The notes below the pieces were generated by a model. The model made no database searches, was not told the origin of the DNA, and saw only the letters and a program-made list of their open reading frames with translations. A program made the position numbers and the translations under genes. From positions 1,364,001-1,428,000 of the forward strand of contig QANY01004135.1 of the NCBI GenBank assembly GCA_003255025.1: 64,000 nucleotides of DNA, written 5' to 3'. Positions 1 through 11,669 of this stretch are shown here, one piece after another. The stretch is from Datisca glomerata. Lineage: Eukaryota > Streptophyta > Magnoliopsida > Cucurbitales > Datiscaceae. Within the stretch, counting starts at the first letter, position 1; each line of letters starts with the position of its first letter.

Positions 1-23
1 TCCCTTTTTAGTTTGAGGGGGCA
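1..23 (+). mobile_element. Polypurine tract and 3' end of an older + strand Copia element
   Basis: The purine run GTTTGAGGGGG at 11-21 directly precedes a TGTTAAG LTR start. This is the usual layout of a polypurine tract beside a 3' LTR. The body of this element lies to the left of the window, so only its tail is visible. The family cannot be resolved from this stub. Confidence 0.6.
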
Positions 24-186
24 TGTTAAGCATAAACCTATAGTTGACTTCTAGTTAGCTAGTCGGTTAAGACAGGTTAGTTTGTTTTCTGTTATTACTT
101 GTATAGTTAGTAGTTAGTCTTATCATTGTATTTACCATATATTTTGTAGCTCGTCTATTTGTATCAATCAATGAAGAAACTCATTC
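24..186 (+). repeat. 3' LTR of the older Copia element, left part
   Basis: The LTR starts TGTTAAG just after the polypurine tract and runs to about 186, where Copia-1 interrupts it. Its missing end is found at 6099-6145, which closes with CTTAACA. That is the inverted partner of the TGTTAAG start, as expected of LTR termini. The rejoined LTR would be about 210 bp, short but normal for several plant Copia lineages. Confidence 0.6.
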
Positions 187-901
187 TGATGGATCCATAG
201 AGCAATAATAAAAATAAAATTTTTAAATTAAATTGCAACACGAACAAGAAAAATTAAAGACGGAAAAATAGGAAATTAAATCGGTAGAGGGTTGCTGTAG
301 CAATGTCCTAAAGATGAATTATCACCCTTCACATTTTGCGTGGTGACTACCATGAACGTCTCTGCAGGATACAACCAGTGTGATCAAAGACATAGCAAAC
401 AAATGCTTGATCCCCATAGAACCAAACAATATTTTCTTTCTCCCTTTTGATGACTTATGAAATTGACAAAGAATTGGAATTTTTGAAGAAAAATTCCTTC
501 TCTGTACCAATTTTGGAGACCAAAAATCCTATGTAACTAAACGCCCACTATCCCTTGATAAAAAGGCAGCTGTGTTTTATAGAGAGAGGGAAGGTTTTTC
601 CTTTATGGAAAAAAAAAACTCCCCTCTACTTAACTGCACGAATGGGTAGTTTCATGTGAAACTACTCCTTCGTGGAAATAGTGTAATCAATGGGCATGTG
701 TATTGACTTGGTCTACGCAATTATACACCATAAACTGCTAATATACATCATCAAATATGTGTCAAATTATTAGAGCTCTACAATGACATGTGTCAGACTT
801 GATTTCTACTCACATTGTCTTTTAATTTTAATTTTCATTCAAACACTACAACCCATAGCTATGCTTTACTTAATAAAGCTTCAAGCTTTTAGCTCTAAAA
901 A
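187..901 (-). repeat. Copia-1 3' LTR
   Basis: It aligns along its length with 5358-6093, sharing for example AGAGCAATAATAAAAATAAA near the left edge and TTAGCTCTA at the right edge. The terminal TG/CA has decayed at the right end (AAAA instead of AACA). Point differences and small indels between the two LTRs show the insertion is not recent. Confidence 0.85.
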
Positions 902-1470
902 TCCCCCACATGAATGAAAATGTCCTAGATAGACGATGACAATAAGAGAAAGAAACAAATGAGTTTTGCCTCAGGAGAGGTGTCTTTTGGACTTGAACCT
1001 TCCTTAGTGATGATTTATCAAAATTATTCTGAAGAACAGTGAATGACATTCTTGAACTATCCTTCCTTTGAAATGAACCAAGACAATAAATCTCACACTC
1101 AACTCATCTTAATACGTTCGGGTTCATATGTTTTTGTTCAATTTGGTCCTGAACATTTATCCTGTCTCATAAGAGCTTTAGAGAGATTGAGCCTTGCCCT
1201 ATCTCATAGAAGAGGCCCACTTCTACTCTTACATAAGTGAAGATGATTAAGAGTATTCTGTCTATACTCCACTTGCAAGTAAGATATCAACGTCATTAAA
1301 TACTAAGTATACCATTTTATTGTCGACAGACAACACGTTTTCATTACATCATAGGAATGGGAAGAAACAAAGTTGCTTTATGTGTTACGTGAATTATTCC
1401 TGTCAGTTTGCCTATTGAACCTAGATCTTGGGATCTCCAGTCAACTATGTTAGGTTCCTATCTAAATGAT

Positions 1471-4400
1471 TCATTGAGTAGGCTTTAAGCTCATTCCCCT
1501 CGATGTCAACTTTACAAACTCTTTCGATAATCTTGTTGTTAAAGGATCTGTCAGATTTTCCTTTGACCTAATAAAGTCAAAGGAAATCATACCATTTGTG
1601 AGCAATTGTTTAATAGTACTATGTCTACATCTTATATGTCTAGACTTACCATTATACACACTATTCTTCACTCTAAATATGGTAGCCATATTATCACAGT
1701 GTACACATATGGCTGACACAGGCTTCTGCCACACTAGAATGTCTTCTAAAAAATTTCTAAGCCATTCGGCTTCCTCGCCAGCCTTACCCAGTGCTATGAT
1801 TTCAGATTCCACTGTCAAACGAGCTATACAAGTCTGCTTGGTAGACTTCCAAGATATAGCTCCACCACCTAGGGTAAAAATATATCCGCTCATGGATTTA
1901 GTTTCTAGACTTTCAGATATCCAGTTACCATCACTAAATCCTTCAAGCACAGGTGGATACGTCGTATAATGTAATCCATAGTCAATGGTGTACTTCAAAT
2001 ATCTACGTATCCTGACTAGTGCACCCCAGTGATCTCATCCAGGATTACTCGTATATCTTGCCAACCTTCCTACTGAATAGGTAATGTCAGGCCTTGTGCA
2101 ATTCATGATATACATCAAACTTCCAGTGACCTATGAGTACAACTTCCAACTGAGATACTCCAACTCCATCATTCTTTCTCAACTTACAATTTGAGTTGAA
2201 TGGAGTTACAGCTGATTTTCTGTCAAATTGGTCGAACTTCTTTAAGATCTTTTCTACATAATGATATTGTGTAAGGATATATTCGTTAGAAGTTCGCTTC
2301 ACTTAAATTCCAAGAATGACATCTGTTGGACTTAAGTCTTTCATGTTAAAGTTGGAACTCAACATCTTCTTGGTAGAAGATACCATATCCTTATCAGTTC
2401 TCATTATGAGCATGTCATCTACGTATAAGCATACTATGACAAGCATGTCACTAGTACTTTTAAGGTAAACACATTTATCACACTCGTTTATCGAGAAGCC
2501 ATTCAAGACATAGTGTGGTCAATTTTTCATTGCATTACTCTGGGGCTTGTTTTAATCCATAAAGGGATTTGACAAGCTTACACACTTTATGTTATTGGCC
2601 CTTAGCCACAAACCCTTCATTGTTCCATGTAAATTTTCTCATCCAGTTCTCCATATAAGAATGTAGGCTTAACATCCATTTGGTGAATTTCCAAATTATG
2701 TATAGCTGCAATCGCGATCAGCATTCTAATATAAGTTATCCTCGTCATAGTAGAATAGGTATCAAAAAAATCTATACCTTCTTTCTGTCGATAACCTTTA
2801 GCTTCAAACCGAGCTTTGTACTTGTCAATTGTACCGTCAGCTCTAAGCTTCCTTTTGAAAATCCACTTATAGCCTATTGGTTTATTCTCGGGTGGGAGGT
2901 CAACCAATATCTAAGTGTTATTTTACAAAATAAAATCTATCTCGCTATCAATAGCCTCCTTCCAAAAAGGAGCTTCAGGGTTTGACATCACCTCTTTGTA
3001 TGTCTGAGGTTCAGCTTCCATCAAGTACGTTAGAAACTCTAGACCAAATGAGGTACACGTTCTAGCTCATTTGCTTTTTCTAGGCTCAGGTTCAGATTTT
3101 TCATCAATCTGAGCTCTTGATGTACCTTCAGCTATACCTCAATTGGTAGTTTGACTATGTCTTCCTTCTTTAAAAGGAAACACATTCTCAAAAAATTCAG
3201 CATTAACATACTCCATAATAGTGTTGGTACTTATGTCAGAAATTTCTGATTTAATTACCAAAAATCTATATGCAGCACTGTTATATGCATATCCAATGAA
3301 AACACAGTCAATAGTCTTAGGTCCAAGCTTGACTCTCTTTGGCAACGGTACTTGTACCTTTACGAGATACCCCCACACTTTTAGGATTTTATAGGAAGGC
3401 AACTTCCTATTCCACTCTTCATAAGGAGACTTGTTAGTCTTCTTATATGGAATCTTGTTCAGTATGGTGTTTGCCGTAAGCGAGGTCTCTCCCACAAATT
3501 ATGGGATAATCCAGAACTGTTCAACATAAAGTTCACCATATCTTTAGGAGTTCTATTTTTTCTTTCAGCCACCCCATTCTATTGAGGCGTGTAGGTGCTG
3601 TAGACTGATGCACTATGTCATGATGACCACAGAATTCAGATAGCGTCGTGGAGTCATATTCTCCACCTCGAACAGATCTAAGCACCTTTATTTTCTTTCC
3701 AAGTTGATTTTCAACTTCATACTTGTATGCCATAAACATATTCAAAGTCTCATCTTTATAATGCAACAAATATACATAACAGAATTTACTACAATCATCT
3801 ATGAATGTTACAAAGTATTTTCTGCCACCTCTACTAAGTGAAAATTTCATGTCGCATAAATCACTATGTATTAATCCTAATAGTTCACTATCTCTTTCTA
3901 CTGATTTAAATAATTTCTAGTGAATTTGGATTCAACACATATTTCATATTTATGTCCTTTTTCTATATCAAATTTAGGTAATAAATCTAAGTTCATCATT
4001 CTTTGTATAGATTTCATATTTACATGACATAATCTAGCATGCCAAATATCACACAACCCAACAATATAAATAGAAGACGTAGATTTTCCATTAATTGAAG
4101 CATAAATTATAGCAGAAACATTAAGCTTAAACAGACTATCAACCACATATTTCTTACCCACAAACATTCATCCCTTAGTTAAAACAAACTTGTCAGATTC
4201 AAATACAAGTTTAAATCTACTATTACATAAGAGAAATCCTGAAACCAAATTCCTATCGAATGTCTGGTACGTGGAGGACGTCGATGAGAGTGAGTTGGTT
4301 ACCCGAGGTAAACTTCAATCCCAATTTTCCTTTTCCTTTTACGTCAGCCTCAGTGACATTGCCCATGTACAGTTTATCACCTTCAACTTCTTCATAAGTT

Positions 4401-4618
4401 GAAAATATACTTTTGTCACCACAGATGTGATTAGTAGCACCAGTATCAACCCACCAAGTCATGGTATCAGTGACAATGCACAATTCAAAAAATGTCACAC
4501 ATAGGTCATCTATGTCGGTCACATTAACCACGTTCTTGTGAACATTGTTAGGGTCTGCCACTGTGAGGTTCTTTTTGAATCTCCAATCTTTTGCTCTGTG
4601 TCCGGCTTTACCGCACAC
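1471..4618 (-). pseudogene. Copia-1 pol: protease, integrase, RT and RNase H, broken
   Basis: Read right to left on the minus strand. A protease with the catalytic motif VDTGATNHIC lies near 4430-4470. A GAG-pre-integrase domain (HARLCHVN) is at 3898-4167. The integrase core at 3533-3850 has FVTFIDD, but the second aspartate motif reads RSVRGGEY where the family has RSDRGGEY. The integrase C-terminal half is at 3139-3495. Reverse transcriptase at 2303-2907 has the active-site motif YVDDM. RNase H at 1471-1998 keeps FSDGNW, TVESE and HCDN, the expected D, E and D. At least four frame breaks separate these blocks. The polyprotein would have made and integrated the element's DNA copy, but it is not functional now. 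Confidence 0.9.
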
Positions 4619-5325
4619 CCAGAAGCCTTCCTTTTGAAGCTTTTCGATTTTGGCTTTCTAGTTTCAACAACGTTTGCTTTCATCTCCATGGAGTACGAAG
4701 GCAACAACTTGTGTTCGTTCTTCCGGTTGTCTTCTTCGATTCGTAGACGAACCACGAGATCCTCCATTGACATTTCCTTTCGCTTATGCTTTAAATAACT
4801 CTTGAACTCTTTCCAGGACGGTGGAAGTTTCTCAATTTTTGCAACCACTTGGAATGATTCGCTAATCTTCATTCCCTCGTTGATCAGTTCATTGAACAGG
4901 ATCTGAAGTTCTTCAACTTGACTAACCACTGTATGCTTCTTATCCATCAGATATTCCAAGAATCGTCTAACGATGAATTTCTTTGTCCCAGCGTCCTCAG
5001 TCTTATACTTCTTCTCCAACGATTTCCATAAATCCTTCGATGTCTTGAACGATGAGTAGACATTATAGAGACTGTCTACAAGACCGTTCAAGATCTAGTT
5101 TCCACATAGAAATCGGAATGCTTCCATGCCTCCTGAGCAGATATCATTTTCTTAGTCTGGTTGTCCTTCAGTGTGAAAGGACATTCTTCCTTCAGAATGT
5201 GTGCCAGATTGAGTTTTGTCAGATAGAACATCATATTATGTTGTCATCTCTTAAAATCTTCCCCCTTGAACTTCTCTAATTTCTCAGCGTGAGGAACAGT
5301 CTTCACCGTTGTAGATTGTTGCTCC
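4519..5325 (-). pseudogene. Copia-1 gag, broken
   Basis: A start codon at 5325 (MEQQST) lies about 30 bp inside the 5' LTR edge and opens a Copia gag (UBN2/Retrotran_gag type) continuing through 5091-4519. The first part is interrupted by stops near 5250 and 5090. The nucleocapsid zinc knuckle reads CGKAGHRAKDW near 4600, so the last cysteine of the CX2CX4HX4C pattern is tryptophan and the first is also lost. A frameshift separates the knuckle from the upstream gag frame. Gag would package element RNA in the cytoplasm. Confidence 0.8.
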
Positions 5326-5357
5326 ATCGGTAAAAGAAGAATTCGTCTTTAGATTGT

Positions 5358-6093
5358 TGAATGCGTAGAGCAATAATAAAAATAAAATTTTTAGATTAAA
5401 TTGTAACACGATTACAACTGAACGATTACAAGAAAAATTACAGACAGAAAAATAGGAAATTAAATCGGTAGAGGCTTGCTGTAGCAATGTCCTAAAAATG
5501 AATTTTCACCCTTCACAGTTTGCTTAGAGACTATGGTGAACATTTCCGCAGGATACAACCACCGTGATCGAAAACGTAACACGAATGCTTCATCCTCACA
5601 ATATCGAACAATATTTTCTTTCTCCCTATTGATGACTTACGAAATTGACAAAGAATTGAAATTAAGAACTTTTGAAGAAAAATTCCTTCTCTGTACCAAT
5701 TTTGGACACCAAAAATCCTATGTAATTAAATGCCCACTATCCCTTGATAAAAAGGCAGCTGCGTATTATAGAGAGAGGGACGGTTATAAAAAACCCTCCC
5801 CTCCACTTAACTGCACGAAGGGGTAATTTCATGTGAAACTACTCCTTCGTGGAAATAGTGTAATCAATGGGAAAACTGCCCTCTATTCACTATGTGTATT
5901 GACTTGGACTATGTAATTATACATCCTAGACTAGTTATACACATCATCAAATATGTGTCAAATTATAAGAGCTCTATAATGACATGTGGCATACTTAATT
6001 TCTACTCACATTGTCTTTTAATTTTAATTTCCATTTCACACACTATAACACTTAGTTTTTACTTAATAAAACTTCAAGCTATTAGCTCTAACA
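5358..6093 (-). repeat. Copia-1 5' LTR
   Basis: Direct repeat of 187-901, beginning TGAATGCGTAGAGC and ending CTCTAACA in + orientation. An extra short stretch near 5866-5890 is absent from the other LTR. ORFs inside it are not coding. Confidence 0.85.
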
Positions 6094-6098
6094 GATTC

Positions 6099-6145
6099 TT
6101 CATAGCTTTTCTCTGTATTTTCTTTCTCTTCTTCTTCTTAACAGC
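6099..6145 (+). repeat. Older Copia 3' LTR, right part
   Basis: This pyrimidine-rich segment ends CTTCTTCTTAACA. It restores an LTR with inverted ends TGTTAAG...CTTAACA when placed after 24-186. The split is explained by insertion of Copia-1. Confidence 0.55.
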
Positions 6146-8590
6146 ATCCTTCTTTGGATATCTTGACAAAGTTTCTGGATGTGCAGTAAGCTTAGATGGA
6201 TGAGGTTTTATGCGATTATGTAAGCTTAGCTGGATAAATGTGCAGTAAGCTTAGCTGATGGCAGGTTTTCTGAATTTTCCTCGTATCTTTTGGATCAATA
6301 AGTTAAGTTTGTGCTATTTTTTGGAAGTCTTACAAATTAAGTTCTATGGTTAACTGTTGTAGCTTCTTTTGAAACTTGGCAACTATATATCCATATGAGC
6401 AAGAACAACTTCATTTTATATATATGTTACTGTATATTTGTAATTGTTATGTCTACTTTTCTTGCCGGTGGATGAGGTGTTATACGATTATGTACTTCGA
6501 TTTGTTGTCTTCATGGTGTGTTTCCGCATCAAATGGTATGAATGATAAGGATCTTTTACCGATTTGCTGTACATTTCACTGGTTTTTCTCTCCACTTCGT
6601 TTTTGCTTTGGCAAAAAATTTTACACGGTAGAGGTTCCTCTAACTTCCGTTGAATATATTGAAATCTTCCTACTATGGTGGTTCATCCTGAGCCGTCGTT
6701 GTATGTGGTTCATTACCGAAGTTTAGATAAAACTGCCGAAGTAATTATTTTTTTTGGCTTATTAAAGACTGTCGTGTAATGTCCGACTGCTCTAACAGTC
6801 AGCAAAAAACCGGCGCCATATGCTTGTTTTCTCACTTATCAGTTGTGTCGTACGGTCGATGGAAAAAACATACTAAACATCATTTATAATTAAGATTTAC
6901 ATCAGGTCTTATTGTGTTTGTTGATCATGTCATGTCTTAATTATTCGTAATACAAATTATTAAATATAAATTAATTTATGAATGATTTTCACATCATTTT
7001 ATTAAATTAAACTTTATTTATAATTTTATGGAATAATTTCCGTCAAATACAAACAAAATGAGATACTGCAAATTCATAAATAAATACGTAGTAGCAATTC
7101 ATTGCACACACACCATAGAATGTAATATTACGACATTGAAGAAATTTTGTTTTGTCCATAAATATTTCGACCACATCCTCAAGCCTCATTTAACATCGCT
7201 CACGAAACGTTACGTCTTTATGAATTTCTCAGTGCGCATTACAGTGAATGAAAACGAACTACTTTTCTTAAAAGTCTCTCATTCCATGGCCTTCTTTAGT
7301 TTACACTCTTTAACTTATTGGAAATTGAAAAGCCATATGATCTTAGATGTGTAGTGGAGTGGAGATTTAGATGAAAAGAGCCTTACGTTCTTCTTTATTT
7401 AAAACCTTTTTAGCTAAAAGTATAAAATGTGAAATCCATTATTTTTCATGTGCAAACACAATAGCCATGTCAGGAACGACGACATTGCTTCGTCTTTTTT
7501 CCTTTTTTTTTAATTTTGGCTTCTATAAAGTGAACCTCACATTTCTTATCTTTTACTTTACATATAAAGTTATGTTTCATTTTCTTTTATTTTTATTATC
7601 CTCATTTAGTATAGTTAATTACTCAACTCGTCTAACATTTTGTACAAAAAAGAGAGTGAACCCAACTCAATTCATTATTCAACAATTTTGTTCTTATTCT
7701 GTTTCCATTATGTGGATAAAAAGATGGATTTTAATTATTTTATTAAATTAATTATGGGTTTCAATTATGATGAGGATTGATTATGTAAATTAGTAAAGAA
7801 AATGTTTTTGTCTATTTCTCATTACGCAATATGCTCTGATAAGTCGTAAATGTGTGTAGTTGCCAAATAGTGAAAGGAGGTTGATATCACATATTCTGGT
7901 GATATATACAAAGCACTTATGTACGGACCCGGTCCGGTCGTACTTCTGTTATTTTGCTTCACAAAAACACGTAGCTGCCTGTGTTTAAGCTTCATTCTGG
8001 TCACACACTCGTACCCTTTTTTTCCCCTACTTAAACGCGGTTTGGTTGGTGAAATATTAAAATTATTAAAATTTAGATTGGCGGAAATTAAATTATTAAA
8101 TATGATCAAAGGTTTAGTTGTGCATAGTAATAAATAGAGTAATTAATGAGAATGTAGAAATCTATATTTGATATAGTTATAATTTCATAGTAAATTATTG
8201 AAAGATTAATTAGACAGTAGACTGTATATTTTGTAGTTATTTTGGTTAGTCCTAAAGAATATGGTACGATATAAAAATGACAAAAGCCGTTTATTATACC
8301 GTGCAAAACCATGCTTCAACTTACTGATGGCATCTTCTATTAAAATAACAGAGATTGGAGATTTGAACTAATTGTTTCAAAATGTGAATATTGAAACACA
8401 AAAACTATACCAGTTAGTTCAAAATATTAATTTTACTGGTTTGAGAAATATTTCATATATTGATTACTAAAAGTCAGAAAATTCTATATATTCGGCAATT
8501 AGAAAAAAAATGAATAAACAAAAATCGCAATATAGAAGATTTACGATTACTCCACACATCAATATGAAGAAATAATATATATACATGATT
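6146..8590. other. Stretch without a recognised gene
   Basis: AT-rich DNA with only short, low-complexity open frames and no recognisable protein. A near repeat built on GGATGAGG...CGATTATGTA occurs at about 6195-6222 and again at 6468-6495. The motif GTGCAGTAAGCTTAG occurs at about 6181 and 6240. These could be the remains of a gene fragment or local duplications. I see no transposon termini. Confidence 0.5.
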
Positions 8591-8672
8591 AATATTTCTT
8601 CAAAGACATTTCATTCATGTAATTCATATTTCTTATAGACAAAGAAGACACAGAGTATGGTATGGAAATTCT

Positions 8673-8696
8673 AGAGAGAGAGAGAGAGAGAGAGAG
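8673..8696. repeat. (GA)n microsatellite
   Basis: About 12 uninterrupted GA units, lying in the probable 3' untranslated region or flank of the small minus-strand gene. Confidence 0.95.
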
Positions 8697-8793
8697 GTGG
8701 ATAAAAACACACAATATTGTAGGAAATACAACAGGAGGGAAAGTAAATGAGAAAAGGTAAAGAAGAACCTTTGGTATACACTTATTTGTAGAG

Positions 8794-8988
8794 TCAAAAA
8801 GCATAAGTTTTGGACTTTGGAGAATCAGCAATTTTCATGGTTTCTTCAATTATTTTTCGGGCCTTTCTGCTTCTGATTTCAACTCTCATACTCTCACTCT
8901 TATCGATCTTATCGTACGCTTTCTTAATCTTCAAACACTTCATTCTCGACTTCAAACTCACCACCAGTCTGCCCAGTCCCAACATCAT
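8794..8988 (-). CDS. Small basic plant protein of unknown function, 64 aa
   Basis: The frame begins MMLGLGRLV and ends SKTYAF followed by TGA. It is rich in Lys/Arg and holds the stretch SMRVEIRSRKARKIIEET, which resembles a family of short plant proteins of unknown function that I recognise only by pattern. An intron upstream supports a real gene: the minus strand has TTTTGCAG ending at 9002 and a matching donor GAG/GTTTCA at 9081, giving an 80-bp intron just before the ATG. There is no signal peptide or membrane segment. The first or second Met could start. I do not assign a function. Confidence 0.6.
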   Translation of the reverse strand: MMLGLGRLVVSLKSRMKCLKIKKAYDKIDKSESMRVEIRSRKARKIIEETMKIADSPKSKTYAF

Positions 8989-9001
8989 CTCTTCAAATTT
9001 C

Positions 9002-9081
9002 CTGCAAAATACATAACAAAATAATAATTAGAAAGAGAGAGAAGAGAGAGGTTTTGTCAGAGAATTAGGAAGTTATGAAAC
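9002..9081 (-). other. Predicted 5' intron of the small minus-strand gene
   Basis: Minus-strand donor CAGTGAG/GTTTCA (GT at 9081-9080) and acceptor TATTTTGCAG/GAAATT (AG at 9003-9002). The 80-bp length is typical of short plant introns. The exon on the 5' side carries the CT-rich leader. Confidence 0.5.
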
Positions 9082-9116
9082 CTCACTGAAAAAATATGAT
9101 TGGAAATTTGAGAATT

Positions 9117-9118
<2 letters not shown>

Positions 9119-9170
<52 letters not shown>

Positions 9171-9257
9171 GAAGAAGAAGAAGAAGAAGAAGAAGAAGAA
9201 GAAGAAGAAGAAGAAGAAGAAGAAGAAGAAGAAGAAGACAATGAGAGAGAGAGAGAG
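9119..9257. repeat. Compound (GA)n(GAA)n microsatellite in the 5' leader of the small gene
   Basis: (GA)n at 9119-9168, (GAA)n at about 9168-9238 and (GA)n at 9243-9257. On the minus strand these are (TC)n and (TTC)n tracts placed upstream of the predicted 80-bp intron. Pyrimidine-rich leaders of this kind are common in plants. The long Phe/Leu/Ser open frames across them are an artefact of the repeat. Confidence 0.9.
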
Positions 9258-9329
9258 GAGAGGGATGAATGAGAAGAACAAGTGAGGGAGATATTGTGAA
9301 TGAAAGCAACGGTTGGGGATCACAATGTA

Positions 9330-10558
9330 AGCATTGAAAAGAGCTTAGACAGCAGACCACGTAATACTGTTCGTTTTGACTCCCTTATGACCAGAAAAAA
9401 CATGTATATTACGGTCATCACTGTTCCCCTATCATTATTAAAATAAAAACTAACAAGAAAACATATATTTTTAATTGTAATATTACATATCACATAAGTT
9501 GTCACATCATGATAGTATAGATTGTGCATGATTTTGTGGATCGTGTTAATTAATCTATATTATGTATAAAAATATAGACATTAAAAATATATGTTTTCTT
9601 GTTAGTTTTTATCCTTACAATGTGTTGATTGTCTCAATTATTTATATGAAAAGTTTTTTTAACATATTTGGTATTTATTATTCAAATTACCCCTATAAAA
9701 AGTTATTTTTAACATATTTTATTTAAACTAGTTTAGTGTTACGTGTTATGCACATGATCGATACTATTAAATCTTTCAGTTTTTTCCTCATGATTTAGGG
9801 TCATAGTCCTTCCACATTAAGTAGGAAATTTTATATACATACTTTATCAAAATTGTGAACACATAAACTTAGTTGTCAATTGGTTAGTCAATTATAACTT
9901 AATTTTATATTATCATCTTATTCAATGAATAGACTAATTAATTTTAATGTAGGATAAACGTATAACACTTTTATGACATTTGTACTTCTCACTACTTTAT
10001 ATTATGAGTCATTTAAAAAGTATTTATTTAAATGTCAATGTGACTCGTCGTAGAATCACTAAAAATATAATAGAGTTTTCACTGTTTTATTAATGAACAT
10101 CCTTCAGTAAAAATATTTTATTATTGTTGGTCATGGAGATTTGAAAATCTAAAACGTCACTGACATTTTTTCTTTCAAGGATATATTCATGAATCTAAAT
10201 AAACTACTTATCAAAAAATGTAATGTGTATTAGACATTGTTCATGAATCTACATTTAAGAAATACTAATACTATTAGTAATTCATAATTAATAATTCTTT
10301 GGATATCACAATATTAAATTTCCATTGAAAGCCCAATAGTAAATTATCATATGAAGTATAAAAGATCATTTTAGAGATTTAAGAATAATAAGTGGATAAT
10401 ATTATCCAAAAATGATTCTTATTTGCTTGTCACTTTTAATATATTATAGATTATCATTTTAAAAAACGTTCTTTTCTCATTTTAATGTAAAATATTAAAA
10501 GACTATTTATGAGCAAGAAATAAGTCAAATTAACCCAAAATTTATTTAGTTATATTTT
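9330..10558. other. AT-rich intergenic stretch
   Basis: No open frame of note and no recognisable terminus. The duplicated phrase ATATATGTTTTCTTGTTAG near 9585 is the reverse complement of the one near 9451, giving a loose inverted repeat around the 9520 region. Confidence 0.5.
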
Positions 10559-10640
10559 TAAGAAATTGCACAAAATAGCCAAGTCTAGAAGCATGATTTA
10601 TGCAATAGCCCAGCTTTTTTTTAGATAAATAGCAGATTCT
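10559..10640 (+). repeat. MULE left terminal inverted repeat
   Basis: Matches the reverse complement of about 26680-26762 through AAATT-CAC, a GCAATA phrase and TAGATAAATA-CAG. The identity is moderate, suggesting an old element. Confidence 0.6.
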
Positions 10641-11669
10641 GGTGTGCCACATCACCGGTTTGTTTTTCCCATTTCGTAGTAGACAGATTTACCCTCTATA
10701 ATTGACTTTCTGTTATTGATTGTGTGGGGTAATTGTAATTAATTATGATAATAAACCAGATTCAGTATTGATTTTACATTTTTTAATTCAAATTTGTATA
10801 ATTATTTATATCTTATCTTAATTACGCAAAAATTAGGAGAACTGATTGATAATCATGGAATTTTACGATTATACCAGATTTTTAGCTAGTTTCGGTTTTT
10901 AAAGCTCTTTATTGTTCTGGAAAAAAGCAAAATGCAAGCAAACTATTATGCTTCAACATTCATCCATATTCAAAACCTGCAAATCATTTATCAAACATCA
11001 AAGTACCATGATTAAAAACTAAAAATATCGCCGACAATTGACTATTATTACCGGTATATTGTTAATTGCTTTCGAAGGTTTCAAGTCTGCGAAGATTTTT
11101 TCTATGATTTTTTTCAATTGGTGAAAAAGTTTCTGAGTTTGATTTCAGAGTAATGGAAGGTTTGTGTTCTTGGTTTTTTTTGTCATTCTAATATTATTTT
11201 TAGAATATTGTTTATTGTAATATTTTTTTCATTAATCATAATTTTGTTTCACCTAGATAGTTCAATGTCTGTTTTATAGGTAAATAGGTTCGATTTGAAC
11301 TATCAATCATATGTTTAGATGTGTTTTGTTACTCAACATATGTTTGTTGAATATCTGGGTTTTCAAGTTTATGAATATTTTTAAGTCATTAAATTGTTAT
11401 AGAGTTAATTTGTATATATATCAATATCAGTAGTTTATTTATATATTTTAATCTTATATATTTTACGACGCATTCACCTTATTGATTTAGTACAAATAAG
11501 TATAAACATTTTATGTTAATAGCATGTGTTAGGAACTACATCTGTTTTTTTATGACTCAATAATTATCAATACTTTATTTACAACAAGATATATAATAAT
11601 GTGTCATTTATTGAATCTTCATTTTCATGAACATTTTTTTCAAGAATTTCAAAGATCCCTACTATTGTA

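Larger units (their letters stand above)
187..6093 (-). mobile_element. Copia-1: LTR retrotransposon (Ty1/Copia), decayed
   Basis: Two direct LTRs (187 to about 901, and 5358-6093) flank a gag-pol region read on the minus strand in the Copia order gag, protease, integrase, reverse transcriptase, RNase H. Flanking 5-mers CATTC (182-186) and GATTC (6094-6098) look like a target duplication with one mismatch. The left LTR is therefore the 3' LTR. A purine tract (minus-strand ATGTGGGGGA, about 902-911) abuts it. I found no canonical initiator-Met tRNA binding site beside the 5' LTR. All reading frames are broken. Confidence 0.9.

Noticed and set aside
5533..5826. 97-codon + strand frame starting MVNISAGYNH
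   Set aside because: It lies within the Copia-1 5' LTR, and a decayed version is in the other LTR. No domain.
9057..9360. Frames with long Phe or Leu runs on the minus strand
   Set aside because: They are translations of (TTC)n and (TC)n microsatellites and have no ATG start in the long frame.
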